NCBI RefSeq assembly: GCF_000424145.1
Contig: NZ_AUJI01000030.1
Location: forward strand, 20,524 to 84,523
Length of the DNA stretch: 64,000 nt
Direction: 5' to 3'
Source of the DNA: Butyrivibrio sp. AC2005
GTDB taxonomy: Bacteria > Bacillota > Clostridia > Lachnospirales > Lachnospiraceae
In this document: positions 34,994 through 44,328 of the stretch, one piece after another
Layout of the letters: every line of letters begins with the position of its first letter
Position numbering within the stretch: the stretch's first letter is position 1
Translations under genes and position numbers: made by a program
The notes under the pieces: generated by a model
The model's input: only the letters and a program-made list of their open reading frames with translations
Database searches by the model: none
What the model was told of the DNA's origin: nothing

Positions 34994-36094
34994 TTATCTT
35001 GAAAGAATCCGAGCCGGGTTATCAATGGTGATCTTAGGTATCACGTTCTCATAACCCAGCTGTTTAAGTACCGGAATCGCAAATTCCATAAATCTGCTGC
35101 AGCCGTATCCTCCATAGGTCCTGCCCATTATTCTGCTGGAAAAGTCATGACCAATGGTAATCTTGTCTTCGTATCCAAGATCAACCAGATTTATAAGTGC
35201 CTTCAGCCTCTCGAAATCATCTGTAGCAAAGAAACTACTGTTTTGTATGGGCATTCCCCAGGTATCAAGGCCGATAGTAACTCCCATTGAAAGCAGCTCT
35301 TTCTGTGTATCAAGGCTTATGTTTCTGCCTGTAGTCGGATTTTTGAGATATTCCTCAACCGGAATGTGAGCCACAAGTCTGTTGTCCATATGGCAGATAT
35401 GCACTTTGTCAGGCTCTGCTCCAGCATCTATCGCAGCCTGTGCTGCAAATACGACATCCTCAGTTCGTATCATAGGATCTGTATGGATGTGGACCGACAG
35501 CCCTGTTTCCCCTGACAGCCTTCCACAAGCCCGTATTGGAAGAATTTCTTCTTCCGAAAGCTTACCATCCTGCTCATAGGTTGCTATAGCAGCTTTTAAA
35601 ATTCCCGGGCGTACAGTGGTTCCATCTATTCCTTCTTCAACTTCCTTTTTAAAGGTTTCATAGTAGAATTCCTCATCCTTAACTATGAGCTGTGGCGGCC
35701 TTGAAGTTTTGGTATAAACACCTGTTGCACATACAATGTTTATACCTGTCTTCTCTGAAAGTTCTTTTATCCTGTCTATATCTCCCCTGACACCTATGGG
35801 GGAACAGTCAACAATGGACTTTCCTCCGCAGGCAGTGAAGAAAGAGAACTCCTTGATCAGGTAATCAAGATCATTCATTTGCGCGCACTCTTCATTGAGA
35901 AGATAAACGCCGCTTTTTAAAAACGGGTAGTTTTCAGGTTTAAATTCAAGGAGTTGTTCAGGGACACCCTGAAACATATTTCTCATGTACTTTCCTGCTA
36001 TCCTTAGGTCATACAGGGTATGTTCATGCAGTGATGTAAATCCCAGTTCGTCTGCATTTATCTCTCCGCAGACTGTAGTTATTTTCTTACTCAT
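34994..36094 (-). CDS. Phosphotriesterase-family metal hydrolase (probable lactonase/esterase)
   Basis: 366 residues of the amidohydrolase superfamily. Metal ligands are visible: HEHTLYD (HxH), Lys in RPGILKAAI as the likely carbamylated bridge, HIHTDP, HICHMDN and Asp in IGHDFSSR. The family includes phosphotriesterases, acyl-homoserine lactonases and sugar-lactone hydrolases. Inside a glycosidase operon a sugar lactone or sugar ester is the most reasonable substrate, but this is inference. Its start overlaps the GH3 stop by 8 bp. Confidence 0.8.
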   Translation of the reverse strand: MSKKITTVCGEINADELGFTSLHEHTLYDLRIAGKYMRNMFQGVPEQLLEFKPENYPFLKSGVYLLNEECAQMNDLDYLIKEFSFFTACGGKSIVDCSPIGVRGDIDRIKELSEKTGINIVCATGVYTKTSRPPQLIVKDEEFYYETFKKEVEEGIDGTTVRPGILKAAIATYEQDGKLSEEEILPIRACGRLSGETGLSVHIHTDPMIRTEDVVFAAQAAIDAGAEPDKVHICHMDNRLVAHIPVEEYLKNPTTGRNISLDTQKELLSMGVTIGLDTWGMPIQNSSFFATDDFERLKALINLVDLGYEDKITIGHDFSSRIMGRTYGGYGCSRFMEFAIPVLKQLGYENVIPKITIDNPARILSR

Positions 36095-38696
36095 TGCTGG
36101 TCTCCTTATCTGTAATCATTGACTGCTCTCTGTACAATACAAGCTCTATTACACGTTTTGCCGAGGTTTGAAGATAGGCCCTGTTTAGCTTCCCGAACTT
36201 CACATCGCTTAATATTGCATCCACATCTTCCTGGGATCCCGGCATTATGAGATCATTTCCTGCTTTTATGCAAAGAGCGGGATCTGAAAAACCATATTTG
36301 CTGTCCATCGCGGGATTCATGTCTCCTCCGCCTGTCGTACCCCAGTCTGTCATTACAACGCCCTTAAACTTCCACTCATCTCTGAGCACAGAAGTCAAAA
36401 GCTCATAGGAATTGGCAGTATGGAGGCCATTCAAAAGATTGTATGAAGTCATGAGTGACAAGGGCTGCGCATCTTCTACGGCTATCTCAAATCCTCTTAA
36501 ATAGATTTCCCTGATGGTCCTCTCAGTAGCATGGGAATTATTGTGTGACCTGTTATCCTCCAGATTATTCAGGGCAAAATGCTTGATACATGCACCGCAC
36601 CCCTTGTGCTTTTGAACTCCTGTGATGGTGGCAGATGCGCATTTACCTGACAAAAAAGGATCTTCTGAGTAATATTCAAAATTTCTTCCACATAGGGGAT
36701 TTCTTTGAATATTCATTCCCGGAGCGAGCCACAACGTTACTCCAAACTCTTCCATTTCTTCGCCTACAATGTCGCCGGCATGGCTGATAAGTTCCATGTC
36801 CCAGGTCTGAGCAAGAGCGGTTGCTATCGGTATTGCTGTGCAGTACTGATAATAATCGATTGCGCCATCAGGTCTTGCAGGTACCGGCATACCAAGGAGC
36901 TGCTCAATTCCTCCCATGGCCGATTCCCCAAGTCCCGGGATTACATTTCCCTCACTGTCGGCAACGAATGTCTTGGAAAGTCTAAGCCCCGCAGGTCCGT
37001 CTGCAAGAACCAGGTTGGTGATACCTCTTGTATTTATAAGTTCTGAAGTAGTATCACCTGCTGCACCGGGACAGGCTGTAGAAGCGGCGCCGATAACTGA
37101 TGTACTGCCAAATCCGCCTCTTGCTGTGCCGACACACAAGAGCGCCAGCTCCTCATTACTCAGCTGCGACACAATATCATCAACCGCTGCGCTTTTCGAT
37201 AAAACATCCTGCAATGTAACAGTATTTTTTTGGTTTGTAGTCAGCAGCATGGGTTCATCAGAGTAGCTGACTGTCTGAGTATTGATAGCCTCCGGATCTA
37301 CCTTGATCCTTAGAGCTTTCTCGTATTCTTTTGTCTCATCCGAATACGTGTAGAAATTAGCTCTGTCTGCCTTAGCCTCATCAATTTCACAATCGGGTAA
37401 AAGACATTTCTTAAGCTTTTTGGTAACTACATCACTTTCAAGAACCAATACAGCTTCTATCCGGCTGCTTCGCGAGTGCTTACCAACTCTTACTGTGTAT
37501 TCGCCCTTTTCAAGGATCCATGATGATGTTTTCTCATCATAGGAAGCTAGGTCAGTCAAAGCTATTCTGATGGTGACTGTAGTGCTTTCACCGGGCTTAA
37601 TATCACCGGTTTTGGCGAACCCTGCAAGGACCTGATAAGGTTTTTGCACCTTACCGGCAGGCTGTGAAACATAAACCTGGACAGTCTCTTTTCCTGTATA
37701 TCTGTCACCGATATTTGTAACGGTGACCTTTAGCTTCAAGCTGCAGCCATCAGCAGTAACTGAATCAGTGTTTATCTTAAAATCACTATAGGAAAGACCA
37801 TATCCGAAGGGATAAGCCGGTGTTACTCCGAAGCTGTCAAACCATCTGTAGCCAACAAATATTCCTTCGCTGTAGTACTCATCAGCAACATCGCCGTTCC
37901 TATGGCCAAAGGTATCTGCACACGGATAATCCAAATACTTCTGAGCCCATGTTGCTGCAAGTCTCCCGCTTGGATTAACCTTACCTGTCAGAATGTCTGT
38001 AAGTGCCGCTCCGCTTATGTTTCCGAGCTGGCTCATAAGTAAAACCGCGCCGACTTTGTCGTTATTTCTGAAAAATTCAGTGTCAATAACTCCACCTACG
38101 TTGAGCACAACGACCACTTTTTCAAACTTTTTGCAAAGAATCTCTAAATTGGACTTTTCACCCTCGCTTAATTCATAGTCGCCGCCTATTACCCGTCTGT
38201 CTGATCCCTCACCCGAAGTACGTGCAATAATGTAAAGCGCTAAGCTCTTATCCAGTCCTTTCAAATCATCCTCAATTATGGTGGGAACATCCGGATCCCT
38301 GTATGGGTTTTCAAGCGCGTATAATACTCCAGCCTGTCCTTTTCTTGTGAGCTCTGCTACAAAGCACTGCATGTATGAATTCATATGTTCACTGCAAAGT
38401 GCATCGTATCGGTTCAGCCAGGGATCAGTTCCGATGAGGAATCCTCCGTCCTTTAATCCCTGCTCCACATTACAGACAGATCTTGAATTTACATCTCCGG
38501 ATCCTGTTCCGCCCTTAACGGTATGCCTTACTCCACTTCCAAATACTGCTATAGGATATTTAGGAACGGTAAGTGGAAGTACTCCGTCGTTTTTCAAAAG
38601 AACCATGCCCTGAGTCGCAATACCTCTGGAACGGGCCATATTTCTCTTTTCCCTCTGACTTTCTTCTTTCACTTTTGAGGCATATATCTTTGCCAT
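36087..38696 (-). CDS. GH3 beta-glycosidase with permuted domain order
   Basis: 869 residues. The domains run in the reverse of the usual GH3 order. First comes the (alpha/beta)6 C-domain (GMVLLKNDGVLPL near residue 30, YALENPY, VVVVLNVGGVIDTEFF). A fibronectin III-like domain follows (KETVQVYVSQPAG). Last is the TIM-barrel N-domain with LADGPAGLRL, GMNIQRNPLCGRNFEYYSED, KHFALNNLEDNR and nucleophile Asp in VVMTDWG. This order is known from Butyrivibrio fibrisolvens BglA-type beta-glucosidases. No signal peptide. It is first in the operon and divergent from the AraC gene. Aglycone and sugar are unknown. Confidence 0.9.
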   Translation of the reverse strand: MAKIYASKVKEESQREKRNMARSRGIATQGMVLLKNDGVLPLTVPKYPIAVFGSGVRHTVKGGTGSGDVNSRSVCNVEQGLKDGGFLIGTDPWLNRYDALCSEHMNSYMQCFVAELTRKGQAGVLYALENPYRDPDVPTIIEDDLKGLDKSLALYIIARTSGEGSDRRVIGGDYELSEGEKSNLEILCKKFEKVVVVLNVGGVIDTEFFRNNDKVGAVLLMSQLGNISGAALTDILTGKVNPSGRLAATWAQKYLDYPCADTFGHRNGDVADEYYSEGIFVGYRWFDSFGVTPAYPFGYGLSYSDFKINTDSVTADGCSLKLKVTVTNIGDRYTGKETVQVYVSQPAGKVQKPYQVLAGFAKTGDIKPGESTTVTIRIALTDLASYDEKTSSWILEKGEYTVRVGKHSRSSRIEAVLVLESDVVTKKLKKCLLPDCEIDEAKADRANFYTYSDETKEYEKALRIKVDPEAINTQTVSYSDEPMLLTTNQKNTVTLQDVLSKSAAVDDIVSQLSNEELALLCVGTARGGFGSTSVIGAASTACPGAAGDTTSELINTRGITNLVLADGPAGLRLSKTFVADSEGNVIPGLGESAMGGIEQLLGMPVPARPDGAIDYYQYCTAIPIATALAQTWDMELISHAGDIVGEEMEEFGVTLWLAPGMNIQRNPLCGRNFEYYSEDPFLSGKCASATITGVQKHKGCGACIKHFALNNLEDNRSHNNSHATERTIREIYLRGFEIAVEDAQPLSLMTSYNLLNGLHTANSYELLTSVLRDEWKFKGVVMTDWGTTGGGDMNPAMDSKYGFSDPALCIKAGNDLIMPGSQEDVDAILSDVKFGKLNRAYLQTSAKRVIELVLYREQSMITDKETSNE

Positions 38697-38850
38697 AAGC
38701 TTCTCCCTTCATTTATTCAATTAACCGTAGTTGCACAATTTCCCTTTATCTTCTATACTCATGATAAACATTCGTAACTGTTATATAAATGTCAATTATG
38801 ACGTATATCGAGCTTATTTATAACATATACGCATATAATTGGAGGTTTCT

Positions 38851-39948
38851 ATGTTCAACTGTGCAACCATATCTGTTTCAGAAAGAGACATTGCGAAAGC
38901 CAACAGCTTCATATATCCTGATATGAATCTTTCCAAGGGAGTCGTGCCTGACCAGTATCAGCTTAGAGAACCATACAGGCTGATCTTTACCACACAAAAT
39001 ATTGACGGTGAGGATGGATTCTTTTCAAACTGCTTTGTATCACCCAGGGGAACACTCTACTCATCTCTGGCTGTCGAAGAGTTTGCCGCTTACAAAAAAG
39101 CACTCAGGCTTCATAGCCATAATTTTTACGAGCTTATGTTTGTTTTAGATGGACAGATATTTGTAAATGTGGAAAACGAAAGACATTTGTACAAGAAAGG
39201 GAGCTGCTGCATATTAAATACGAACATCATGCATTCGGAAGAATACGACTCCAATTATTCCATTGTGTTTCTTCAGATTTCACCTGCATTGATGCAGTCC
39301 CTGTACAGTGATATGGAACTTAATTATTTTGACATAGAAAAAAAGCCTGTCGAATCTGACATGTACGAGTTTCTACAAGAAAACCTGTCAGTTGGCAGTG
39401 TCTCAAAAGACTATGTGGATTTTATTCCTGAAAAAAATGTTGATCTGCTGGAACGAACTGTTCATGGCTATTTTGACCAGATTACATCAAGGACCTTAAG
39501 CCCATGTCTTGGCTCCTCGGTCAAGATCAAAGGTCTGATACTTGATCTTTTTTATTATCTGTTGGAACCGGAAAACTTCAGCACAACTCCGCTACAGATT
39601 GGAACTGATGCAGAGTCTGCACTGTTTAATGCTATTTTTTTGGCCATGAAGCGGTCCGATGGCAGAATCAGCCGAAGCCAACTGGCTGAGAAAATGAGCT
39701 ATTCCGGCTCTTATCTGAACGAGATATGCAAGAAATACTCTGGGCTATCGCTTTTCGAGTATGGAATGACCTTCACCATGAAAAAGGCAGCGGATATGCT
39801 TGCTACTACTGATCTTAACGTTGACGAAATTGGTACTCTGCTTGGTTTTTCCAATCATACACACTTTTATAAATTGTTCAAAGAAAGATATGATGTAACC
39901 CCTGCGAAATACAGGAGGGCTAAGAAACTGGCGTCCTCTTTCGGCTAA
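38851..39948 (+). CDS. AraC family transcriptional regulator
   Basis: 365 residues from the ATG at 38851 (GGAGG 5-6 nt upstream). An N-terminal cupin-like sensor domain (LRLHSHNFYELMFVLDGQIFVNV) is followed by the C-terminal double helix-turn-helix: RISRSQLAEKMSYSGSYLN, then DLNVDEIGTLLGFSNHTHFYKLFKE. It is transcribed away from the GH3-PTE-GPH-GH2 operon across a 154-bp gap and is its likely activator, responding to an intracellular sugar. Confidence 0.92.
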   Translation: MFNCATISVSERDIAKANSFIYPDMNLSKGVVPDQYQLREPYRLIFTTQNIDGEDGFFSNCFVSPRGTLYSSLAVEEFAAYKKALRLHSHNFYELMFVLDGQIFVNVENERHLYKKGSCCILNTNIMHSEEYDSNYSIVFLQISPALMQSLYSDMELNYFDIEKKPVESDMYEFLQENLSVGSVSKDYVDFIPEKNVDLLERTVHGYFDQITSRTLSPCLGSSVKIKGLILDLFYYLLEPENFSTTPLQIGTDAESALFNAIFLAMKRSDGRISRSQLAEKMSYSGSYLNEICKKYSGLSLFEYGMTFTMKKAADMLATTDLNVDEIGTLLGFSNHTHFYKLFKERYDVTPAKYRRAKKLASSFG

Positions 39949-39954
39949 CTCAAG

Positions 39955-40260
39955 CTAAAACCCCCTCCTTTTTCGTTCAAATAGTTTATCTCCCAATCTG
40001 CTGAGCACCATAATGGCACCCACCAACAACACTGATTCAATGATGATTGCTATCCATGGCGCTCCCATAAATCCTGTTATCACGTATCCGATGGCACATA
40101 TGCTCGCAACCAGTGTCGCATAGGGAAGCTGTGTCTCCACGTGTCTGATATGCTTACAAGCCGCTCCGGTGGATGCAAGTATAGTTGTATCGGATATCGG
40201 TGAGCAATGGTCTCCGTATACGGCTCCGGCAAGTGTTGCTCCAAGTTCATCAGTTTTCTT
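39955..40260 (-). pseudogene. C-terminal fragment of an NhaC-type Na+/H+ antiporter
   Basis: The frame encodes LAGAVYGDHCSPISDTTIL, then STGAACKHIRHVETQLPYA and two hydrophobic segments. The GDHCSPISDT motif is the hallmark of the NhaC/antiporter C-terminal half (whole protein 430-500 residues). The ORF formally reaches 40320, but its first ~20 codons are non-homologous and begin inside a strong terminator. No promoter or good start exists, so it is a remnant. Confidence 0.7.
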
Positions 40261-40317
40261 GGTATTTATAAGATGCCCGCCGTGAACGGTAATTGTAACA
40301 GACCACATATTTTGAAT

Positions 40318-40365
40318 CAAAAACTTCCCCCCATAACGCTAATTTTATAAAGTTATGGGGGAAGT
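40318..40365 (-). terminator. Intrinsic terminator of the DUF4256 gene
   Basis: A 14-bp stem (one bulge): ACTTCCCCCCATAAC (40323-40337) with GTTATGGGGGAAGT (40352-40365). On the minus strand it is followed by TTTTTGATTC. Confidence 0.85.
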
Positions 40366-40456
40366 CGATTTTGAATTCATGTAATTTTATGCAGCTCACG
40401 CTCGGTTTGTGAAATTGCTAACGGTCGTTTTAAACTGAAATATAACTATTTTGAAT

Positions 40457-40978
40457 TTATATAAGCGTATAACCTCTGAACCCGCGCACGGAATAGTACG
40501 AATCCGCCCCGTTATGGAATGTGAAAACCCTTCCGTAACGTCGTTCGCAGAACAATGCACCACCCTTGTCGCGAATATCATCCGGCGTAGTGATCCAACT
40601 TGACGTTTTCAAATCAAATTCCCCGAGACTTTGCAGTCGGCGATAGAGTTCCTCCGTCATGATCAAAACGCCGATTTCTTTTGCTTTCCATTCGGCGCTG
40701 CCTGACGGCGGGTTTTTAGCACGCCCCTGTAATGCCTTTTCGTCATAGCACAGGCTTCTGCGCCCAGAAGGGGACTCCTTTGCGCAGTCGCAGAAAATTA
40801 GCTTTCCCGTCTTTTCGTCATAGCCGATGGTATCCGGTTCTCCGCCGCTCTCCTCCATCCTTCTCAAAACATCCATGGAGTCCTGATGCTCAAGCAAACG
40901 TTTCTCCACGTCAAGCCAACTCAGTTCCATATGAAGATTCTTATTATCCTGAAACCTCGCTTTTAATATTTCTAACAT
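40457..40978 (-). CDS. DUF4256 family protein
   Basis: 173 residues with the family's signature segments: MEESGGEPDTIGYDEKTGKL, CDCAKESPSGRRSLCYDEKAL, LGEFDLKTSSWITTPDDIR and ERRYGRVFTFHNGADSYY. The family is widespread in bacteria and of unknown function. It is locally richer in G+C than its neighbours, which may mean transfer. It has its own terminator. Confidence 0.85.
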   Translation of the reverse strand: MLEILKARFQDNKNLHMELSWLDVEKRLLEHQDSMDVLRRMEESGGEPDTIGYDEKTGKLIFCDCAKESPSGRRSLCYDEKALQGRAKNPPSGSAEWKAKEIGVLIMTEELYRRLQSLGEFDLKTSSWITTPDDIRDKGGALFCERRYGRVFTFHNGADSYYSVRGFRGYTLI

Positions 40979-41029
40979 AGTTTCCCCCTCCTATCCGCGA
41001 TTTGTCTTAGTCTATTATCCTACTGGAAG

Positions 41030-41812
41030 TTAAAAATCAACGAGAATATCTGAGATAGCAACCAAGGTAGCCTCTCCACTAATTTTTAGTCTCCCATGAT
41101 CAAGCAGTTCACAATATAGATGCCCGCCTCTCTTCGATGCCTGGTACGCATGAATCTCTGATTTTCCTAATTCTTTTGACCAGTAATCAGCTATCTGGCA
41201 ATGCGCAGAACCGCACACGGGATCTTCCGGAACTAAGAGTTTGGGAAAGAAACTCCTCGATACGCAGTCTGTATCTTTTCCTTTTGCCGTAACATTCTGT
41301 CCACGCCCGGGCAGCCCGGCAAGTTTACTCTGATCCGGCTTCATGTTCCGGATCTGCTCCTCAGATTCAAAAATACATACAAGATCGGGTCCCAGTACGG
41401 CCTTAACGGGTCTTTCTCCAAAGGCTCTTTCCATTTCATCTGTCACCGGTATCTCCTGCTGTTCATATGTAGGAAAATCCATCTCATAAAGCCTGTCTTT
41501 TCTAACAATCGTCAGCTTTCCGCTGAGAGTATTAAATTCTATTACATCCTTATCCTGCTCAAAGTAATTGAATATCACAAAGGAAGATGCCAGAGTAGCA
41601 TGACCGCATAGTTCAACTTCGGATCCGGGAGTAAACCATCTGAGGTGATAGCCCTGTTCCTCCTTAACAATAAACGCTGTCTCACTCAGATTATTCTCCA
41701 TAGCCAGCTTCATCATGAAGTCTTCTTTCGGCCATTTATCCATTACACAAACAGCCGCCGGATTTCCGGAAAACGGCTTGTCTGTATAAGCATCAACAAT
41801 ATATTGCTTCAT
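41030..41812 (-). CDS. PhzF family isomerase
   Basis: 260 residues from the ATG at 41812 (AAGGAGG site), starting KQYIVDAYTDKPFSGNPAAV, the PhzF/diaminopimelate-epimerase-like fold opening. The conserved Glu is in NNLSETAFIV, GHATLASSF is the second loop, and the C-terminal DPVCGSAHCQIADYW completes the active-site cleft. PhzF proteins isomerise dihydro-anthranilate-type or other small substrates. Outside phenazine loci their function is mostly unknown. Confidence 0.9.
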   Translation of the reverse strand: MKQYIVDAYTDKPFSGNPAAVCVMDKWPKEDFMMKLAMENNLSETAFIVKEEQGYHLRWFTPGSEVELCGHATLASSFVIFNYFEQDKDVIEFNTLSGKLTIVRKDRLYEMDFPTYEQQEIPVTDEMERAFGERPVKAVLGPDLVCIFESEEQIRNMKPDQSKLAGLPGRGQNVTAKGKDTDCVSRSFFPKLLVPEDPVCGSAHCQIADYWSKELGKSEIHAYQASKRGGHLYCELLDHGRLKISGEATLVAISDILVDF

Positions 41813-41844
41813 TACTTGCCTCCTTGTTCGATAATGCCTGAATA

Positions 41845-42261
41845 TTATATTACCATCAGCAGCGTCCCCGCTCCGATCAGGACGCATCCCATAATTGACT
41901 TTGCAGTAAACTGCTCATGCAGGAACACAAATGCCAGAACCAGAGTGATCACCACGCTGAGTTTGTCTATAGGTACTACTTTAGAAGCTTCTCCCAACTG
42001 TAATGCTTTGTAATAACATAACCACGAAGCACCCGTAGCCAGACCTGAGAGAATAAGAAATATCCAGCTTCTTTTGCCGATCGTCGATAACCCGCTCTGT
42101 GCATGAGTTATGAATACCATAATCCAGGCCATTCCAACCACTACCACGGTTCGGATGGCCGTAGCCAGATTAGAATCCACTCCTTCGATTCCTATCTTAG
42201 CCAATATTGAGGTTAATGCGGCAAATACTGCCGATAACAGTGCAAATATGATCCACATATA
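41845..42261 (-). CDS. Small EamA/DMT-family transporter
   Basis: 138 residues from the ATG at 42261 (GGGGAGG upstream) with about five hydrophobic helices; it represents one EamA half-unit (MWIIFALLSAVFAALTSILAK to GCVLIGAGTLLMVI). Short DMT proteins of this type work as dimers and export metabolites or drugs. It lies upstream of phzF and downstream of a pyridoxamine-oxidase-like gene on the same strand. Confidence 0.85.
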   Translation of the reverse strand, partial: YMWIIFALLSAVFAALTSILAKIGIEGVDSNLATAIRTVVVVGMAWIMVFITHAQSGLSTIGKRSWIFLILSGLATGASWLCYYKALQLGEASKVVPIDKLSVVITLVLAFVFLHEQFTAKSIMGCVLIGAGTLLMVI

Positions 42262-42339
42262 TCTAAAACCTCCCCATCTATATTTCATTCCTACAATTAA
42301 AGTTTCAAAATAATAAATTCCGGTATAACGCGTTTCCAC

Positions 42340-42816
42340 TTATGACTCATTAACCAACTTTCCAGTCATATGTTCAGGTACAAACTCCAGGCATTGAACA
42401 CGCGGTAATGCGTTCTTTAGCTCTTTTTCCAGATATTCTTCATCATCGGTAAATTTTCTGACCAAAGCTGTGCATATTTCTCGAGCCTTTTCTTCATCTT
42501 CTACAAGGGCAATCCTGCCAAAAGTAATAACGCTCTTTATATTAAGAGCCCAGTCACCTTCCTTACGAAATCCTTCATCATAAACACAGTAACTGGCCTT
42601 ACCACAAGCTTTTATGGAGTCAATCTTATGGCCCTCTTTGGCGCCGTGAAAATAGATTTTTCCATCATCTTCGCAGTACCAGTGATCTATAGGAAGTCCG
42701 TATGGGTACCCATCATCACCTATCAATGAAAGTACGCCCCTCTTAGTATTCTTCAGTATTTCTATACACTCTGAATCAGAAATCTGCTGATTAAATCTTC
42801 TCATCTTTCTAAACAT
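42340..42816 (-). CDS. Pyridoxamine 5'-phosphate oxidase-like (NimA-type) flavoprotein
   Basis: 158 residues from the ATG at 42816 (GAGG 6 nt upstream). A split-barrel FMN/heme-binding fold: ILKNTKRGVLSLIGDDGYPYG, IYFHGAKEGHKIDSI and the conserved CVYDEG strand. It is related to the NimA 5-nitroimidazole reductases and other PPOX-like proteins. It abuts the SMR transporter gene with a GTGA/TGA overlap, so a shared role in coping with toxic compounds is plausible. Confidence 0.85.
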   Translation of the reverse strand: MFRKMRRFNQQISDSECIEILKNTKRGVLSLIGDDGYPYGLPIDHWYCEDDGKIYFHGAKEGHKIDSIKACGKASYCVYDEGFRKEGDWALNIKSVITFGRIALVEDEEKAREICTALVRKFTDDEEYLEKELKNALPRVQCLEFVPEHMTGKLVNES

Positions 42817-42824
42817 GGTAAACC

Positions 42825-43145
42825 TCACTCTTTCGCTAAAATCTTAAGTCCAGCAATTCCAACTACAATCAGAATAACACATATTATCTGCGCAACTGTC
42901 AACTTTTCATGAAAAAGAAATATTCCCAGCATAGTAGTTCCAACAATTCCCATTCCGGTCCACATAGCATAAGCTGTTCCAAGCGGCAGTTGTTTCAGCG
43001 CTATCGAAAGAAAAACTGCACTGGCTATATATCCTACGCCGGTAATGATAGATGGTATCAGCAATGTGAAACCGTTCGACATCTTCATGGTTACAGCCCA
43101 CGTAATCTCAAGAACACCTGCAATAAACAAATAAATCCACTTCAT
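42825..43145 (-). CDS. Small multidrug resistance (SMR/EmrE-type) transporter
   Basis: 106 residues with four transmembrane helices and the SMR hallmarks: membrane Glu14 in AGVLEITWAVTMK, LGTAYAMWTGMGIVG and a terminal LKIL helix. The W-A-x-x-M-K pattern with Ser near residue 40 resembles both Gdx/SugE and Qac types. It works as an antiparallel dimer that exchanges protons for guanidinium or lipophilic cations. A GGAGG site precedes the ATG, and an attenuator-like leader lies 100-180 nt upstream. Confidence 0.9.
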   Translation of the reverse strand: MKWIYLFIAGVLEITWAVTMKMSNGFTLLIPSIITGVGYIASAVFLSIALKQLPLGTAYAMWTGMGIVGTTMLGIFLFHEKLTVAQIICVILIVVGIAGLKILAKE

Positions 43146-43248
43146 AGAAACCTCCGTAGGTCTGAAATTAAAATTTCACACTCTCGCGGCATTCGTCAAA
43201 TGTCCATGCAAGCATGTTCATTTTCCTCATTGCTCGCGGAAATAAAAT

Positions 43249-43320
43249 ACGCCATTTCCTTACCTGCTAAGACCTAACGGTAAAGAAATGACGTCAATCC
43301 CACTACTCGGTAGCAATGGG
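43249..43320 (-). promoter_or_regulatory. Attenuator-like leader of the SMR operon
   Basis: Read on the minus strand, the first hairpin is CCCA-TTG-CTAC-CGA-GTAG-TGGG (43320-43299). A 16-bp stem follows at once (43294-43279 with 43264-43249), its only deviations being two G-U pairs, then TATTTTATTT. The second stem looks like an intrinsic terminator inside the leader, and the first a sensing or anti-terminator arm. The sequence lacks the conserved core of guanidine-I, -II or -III riboswitches as I know them. Confidence 0.55.
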
Positions 43321-43500
43321 CGTCTGTTTATTTTGTTTCATCAACTATACTTGGTAACAAGCTATTTTGTCAATAATTCTGAAATAAAATCGCTACATAA
43401 ACTTGAAGTTGTCTTTCTATTAGATGCCCGTTAGCGTATCTACTTCTATCGTCGGACATCCATGAACTCCCTCATATCTGTAAATGCAATAACCATTAAG

Positions 43501-43796
43501 CTTCTTTTCCGACAGAAAATGCTAACGCATTTTTATGTAGTGCTTTTTGCAGCAGGCTATTTTAACCACCATCTTCTGCTGCTATTTCATTTTGACGCAT
43601 TTGAAGCAGTCGCTTTTTATATCAACGGCCTACCGCTATTTCTGTTCCACTAATATGCAGCAGACGTTTTAACCCATATCACTCTGCCGCATATTATCTC
43701 TTTCTTATTTGCGATAGAAAAAATATTCTAAAATCAACTGCTGCAATCATCTATTTTCATATTTGTAGAAGACATTACATCCAAATTTTAACTGCC
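43501..43796. repeat. Dispersed ~290-bp element, copy 2
   Basis: It is about 90 % identical by eye to 24905-25197. Stems GCAGCAG/CTGCTGC (43549-43583) and AATATGCAGCAGA/TCTGCCGCATATT (about 43652-43695) are conserved. It is non-coding and lies between the SMR leader and a truncated GNAT gene. Confidence 0.82.
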
Positions 43797-43855
43797 ATTA
43801 TTCACATTTTCTTCTCTTTCAGCAGTAATTTCTCTCGAAATAATAAGTTTCTTTA

Positions 43856-44251
43856 CTAAAGCCAGCCTTTATTTGAAGTTGAATGAGCCCAAACCGGTTT
43901 TTTCCCAATTTCAATAATATGTTTACACATTCTGTCGGCCAATACAGCAGCAAGCCCTTTTCTTCTGTAATCTTCATGTGTCTCGACACCAATGTCTATT
44001 TCGTCGGAACTTACCGCAGCGGAAAAGGCAACCGCACAAACTCTTTCCCGATCCAGTGCTACATAACCGAATCCATCTTTTAGAAATTGTTCTGATGTTT
44101 CCCAGGAAAATGATGGAGTAATCCGCCCCTCAATTCTATGAATGTTATCTGAATCGATTTGTTCTATTTGAAAACCGTCTATTAAAATAGATGTTTCTTC
44201 CTTTTGCGATAAATAGGCGTATTCCGCTCTGGACTCCATCTGTTTTATCAT
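43856..44251 (-). pseudogene. Truncated GNAT acetyltransferase
   Basis: 131 residues carrying the acetyl-CoA-binding motif A (EIDIGVETHEDYRRKGLAAVLADRMCKHI) and PVWAHSTSNKG of FR47/GNAT_acetyltran proteins. The product stops right after SNKGWL, where the family continues through the acceptor-site helix and final strands (S--IAEK-GF). The N-terminal half of the usual ~260-residue protein is missing too. It is probably non-functional. Repeat copy 2 starts 60 bp downstream. Confidence 0.65.
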
Positions 44252-44328
44252 AAATTCTTAACCATTCTTTCATACTGCGTCATATACATATTCTCCTTGT
44301 CATTTATATAAACAATAATTTGTTATCG

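Noticed and set aside
43430..43505. Minus-strand frame NGYCIYRYEGVHGCPTI ending in TAA, possible gene tail
   Set aside because: Only ~25 codons, no family recognised, adjacent to the repeat; too short to call.
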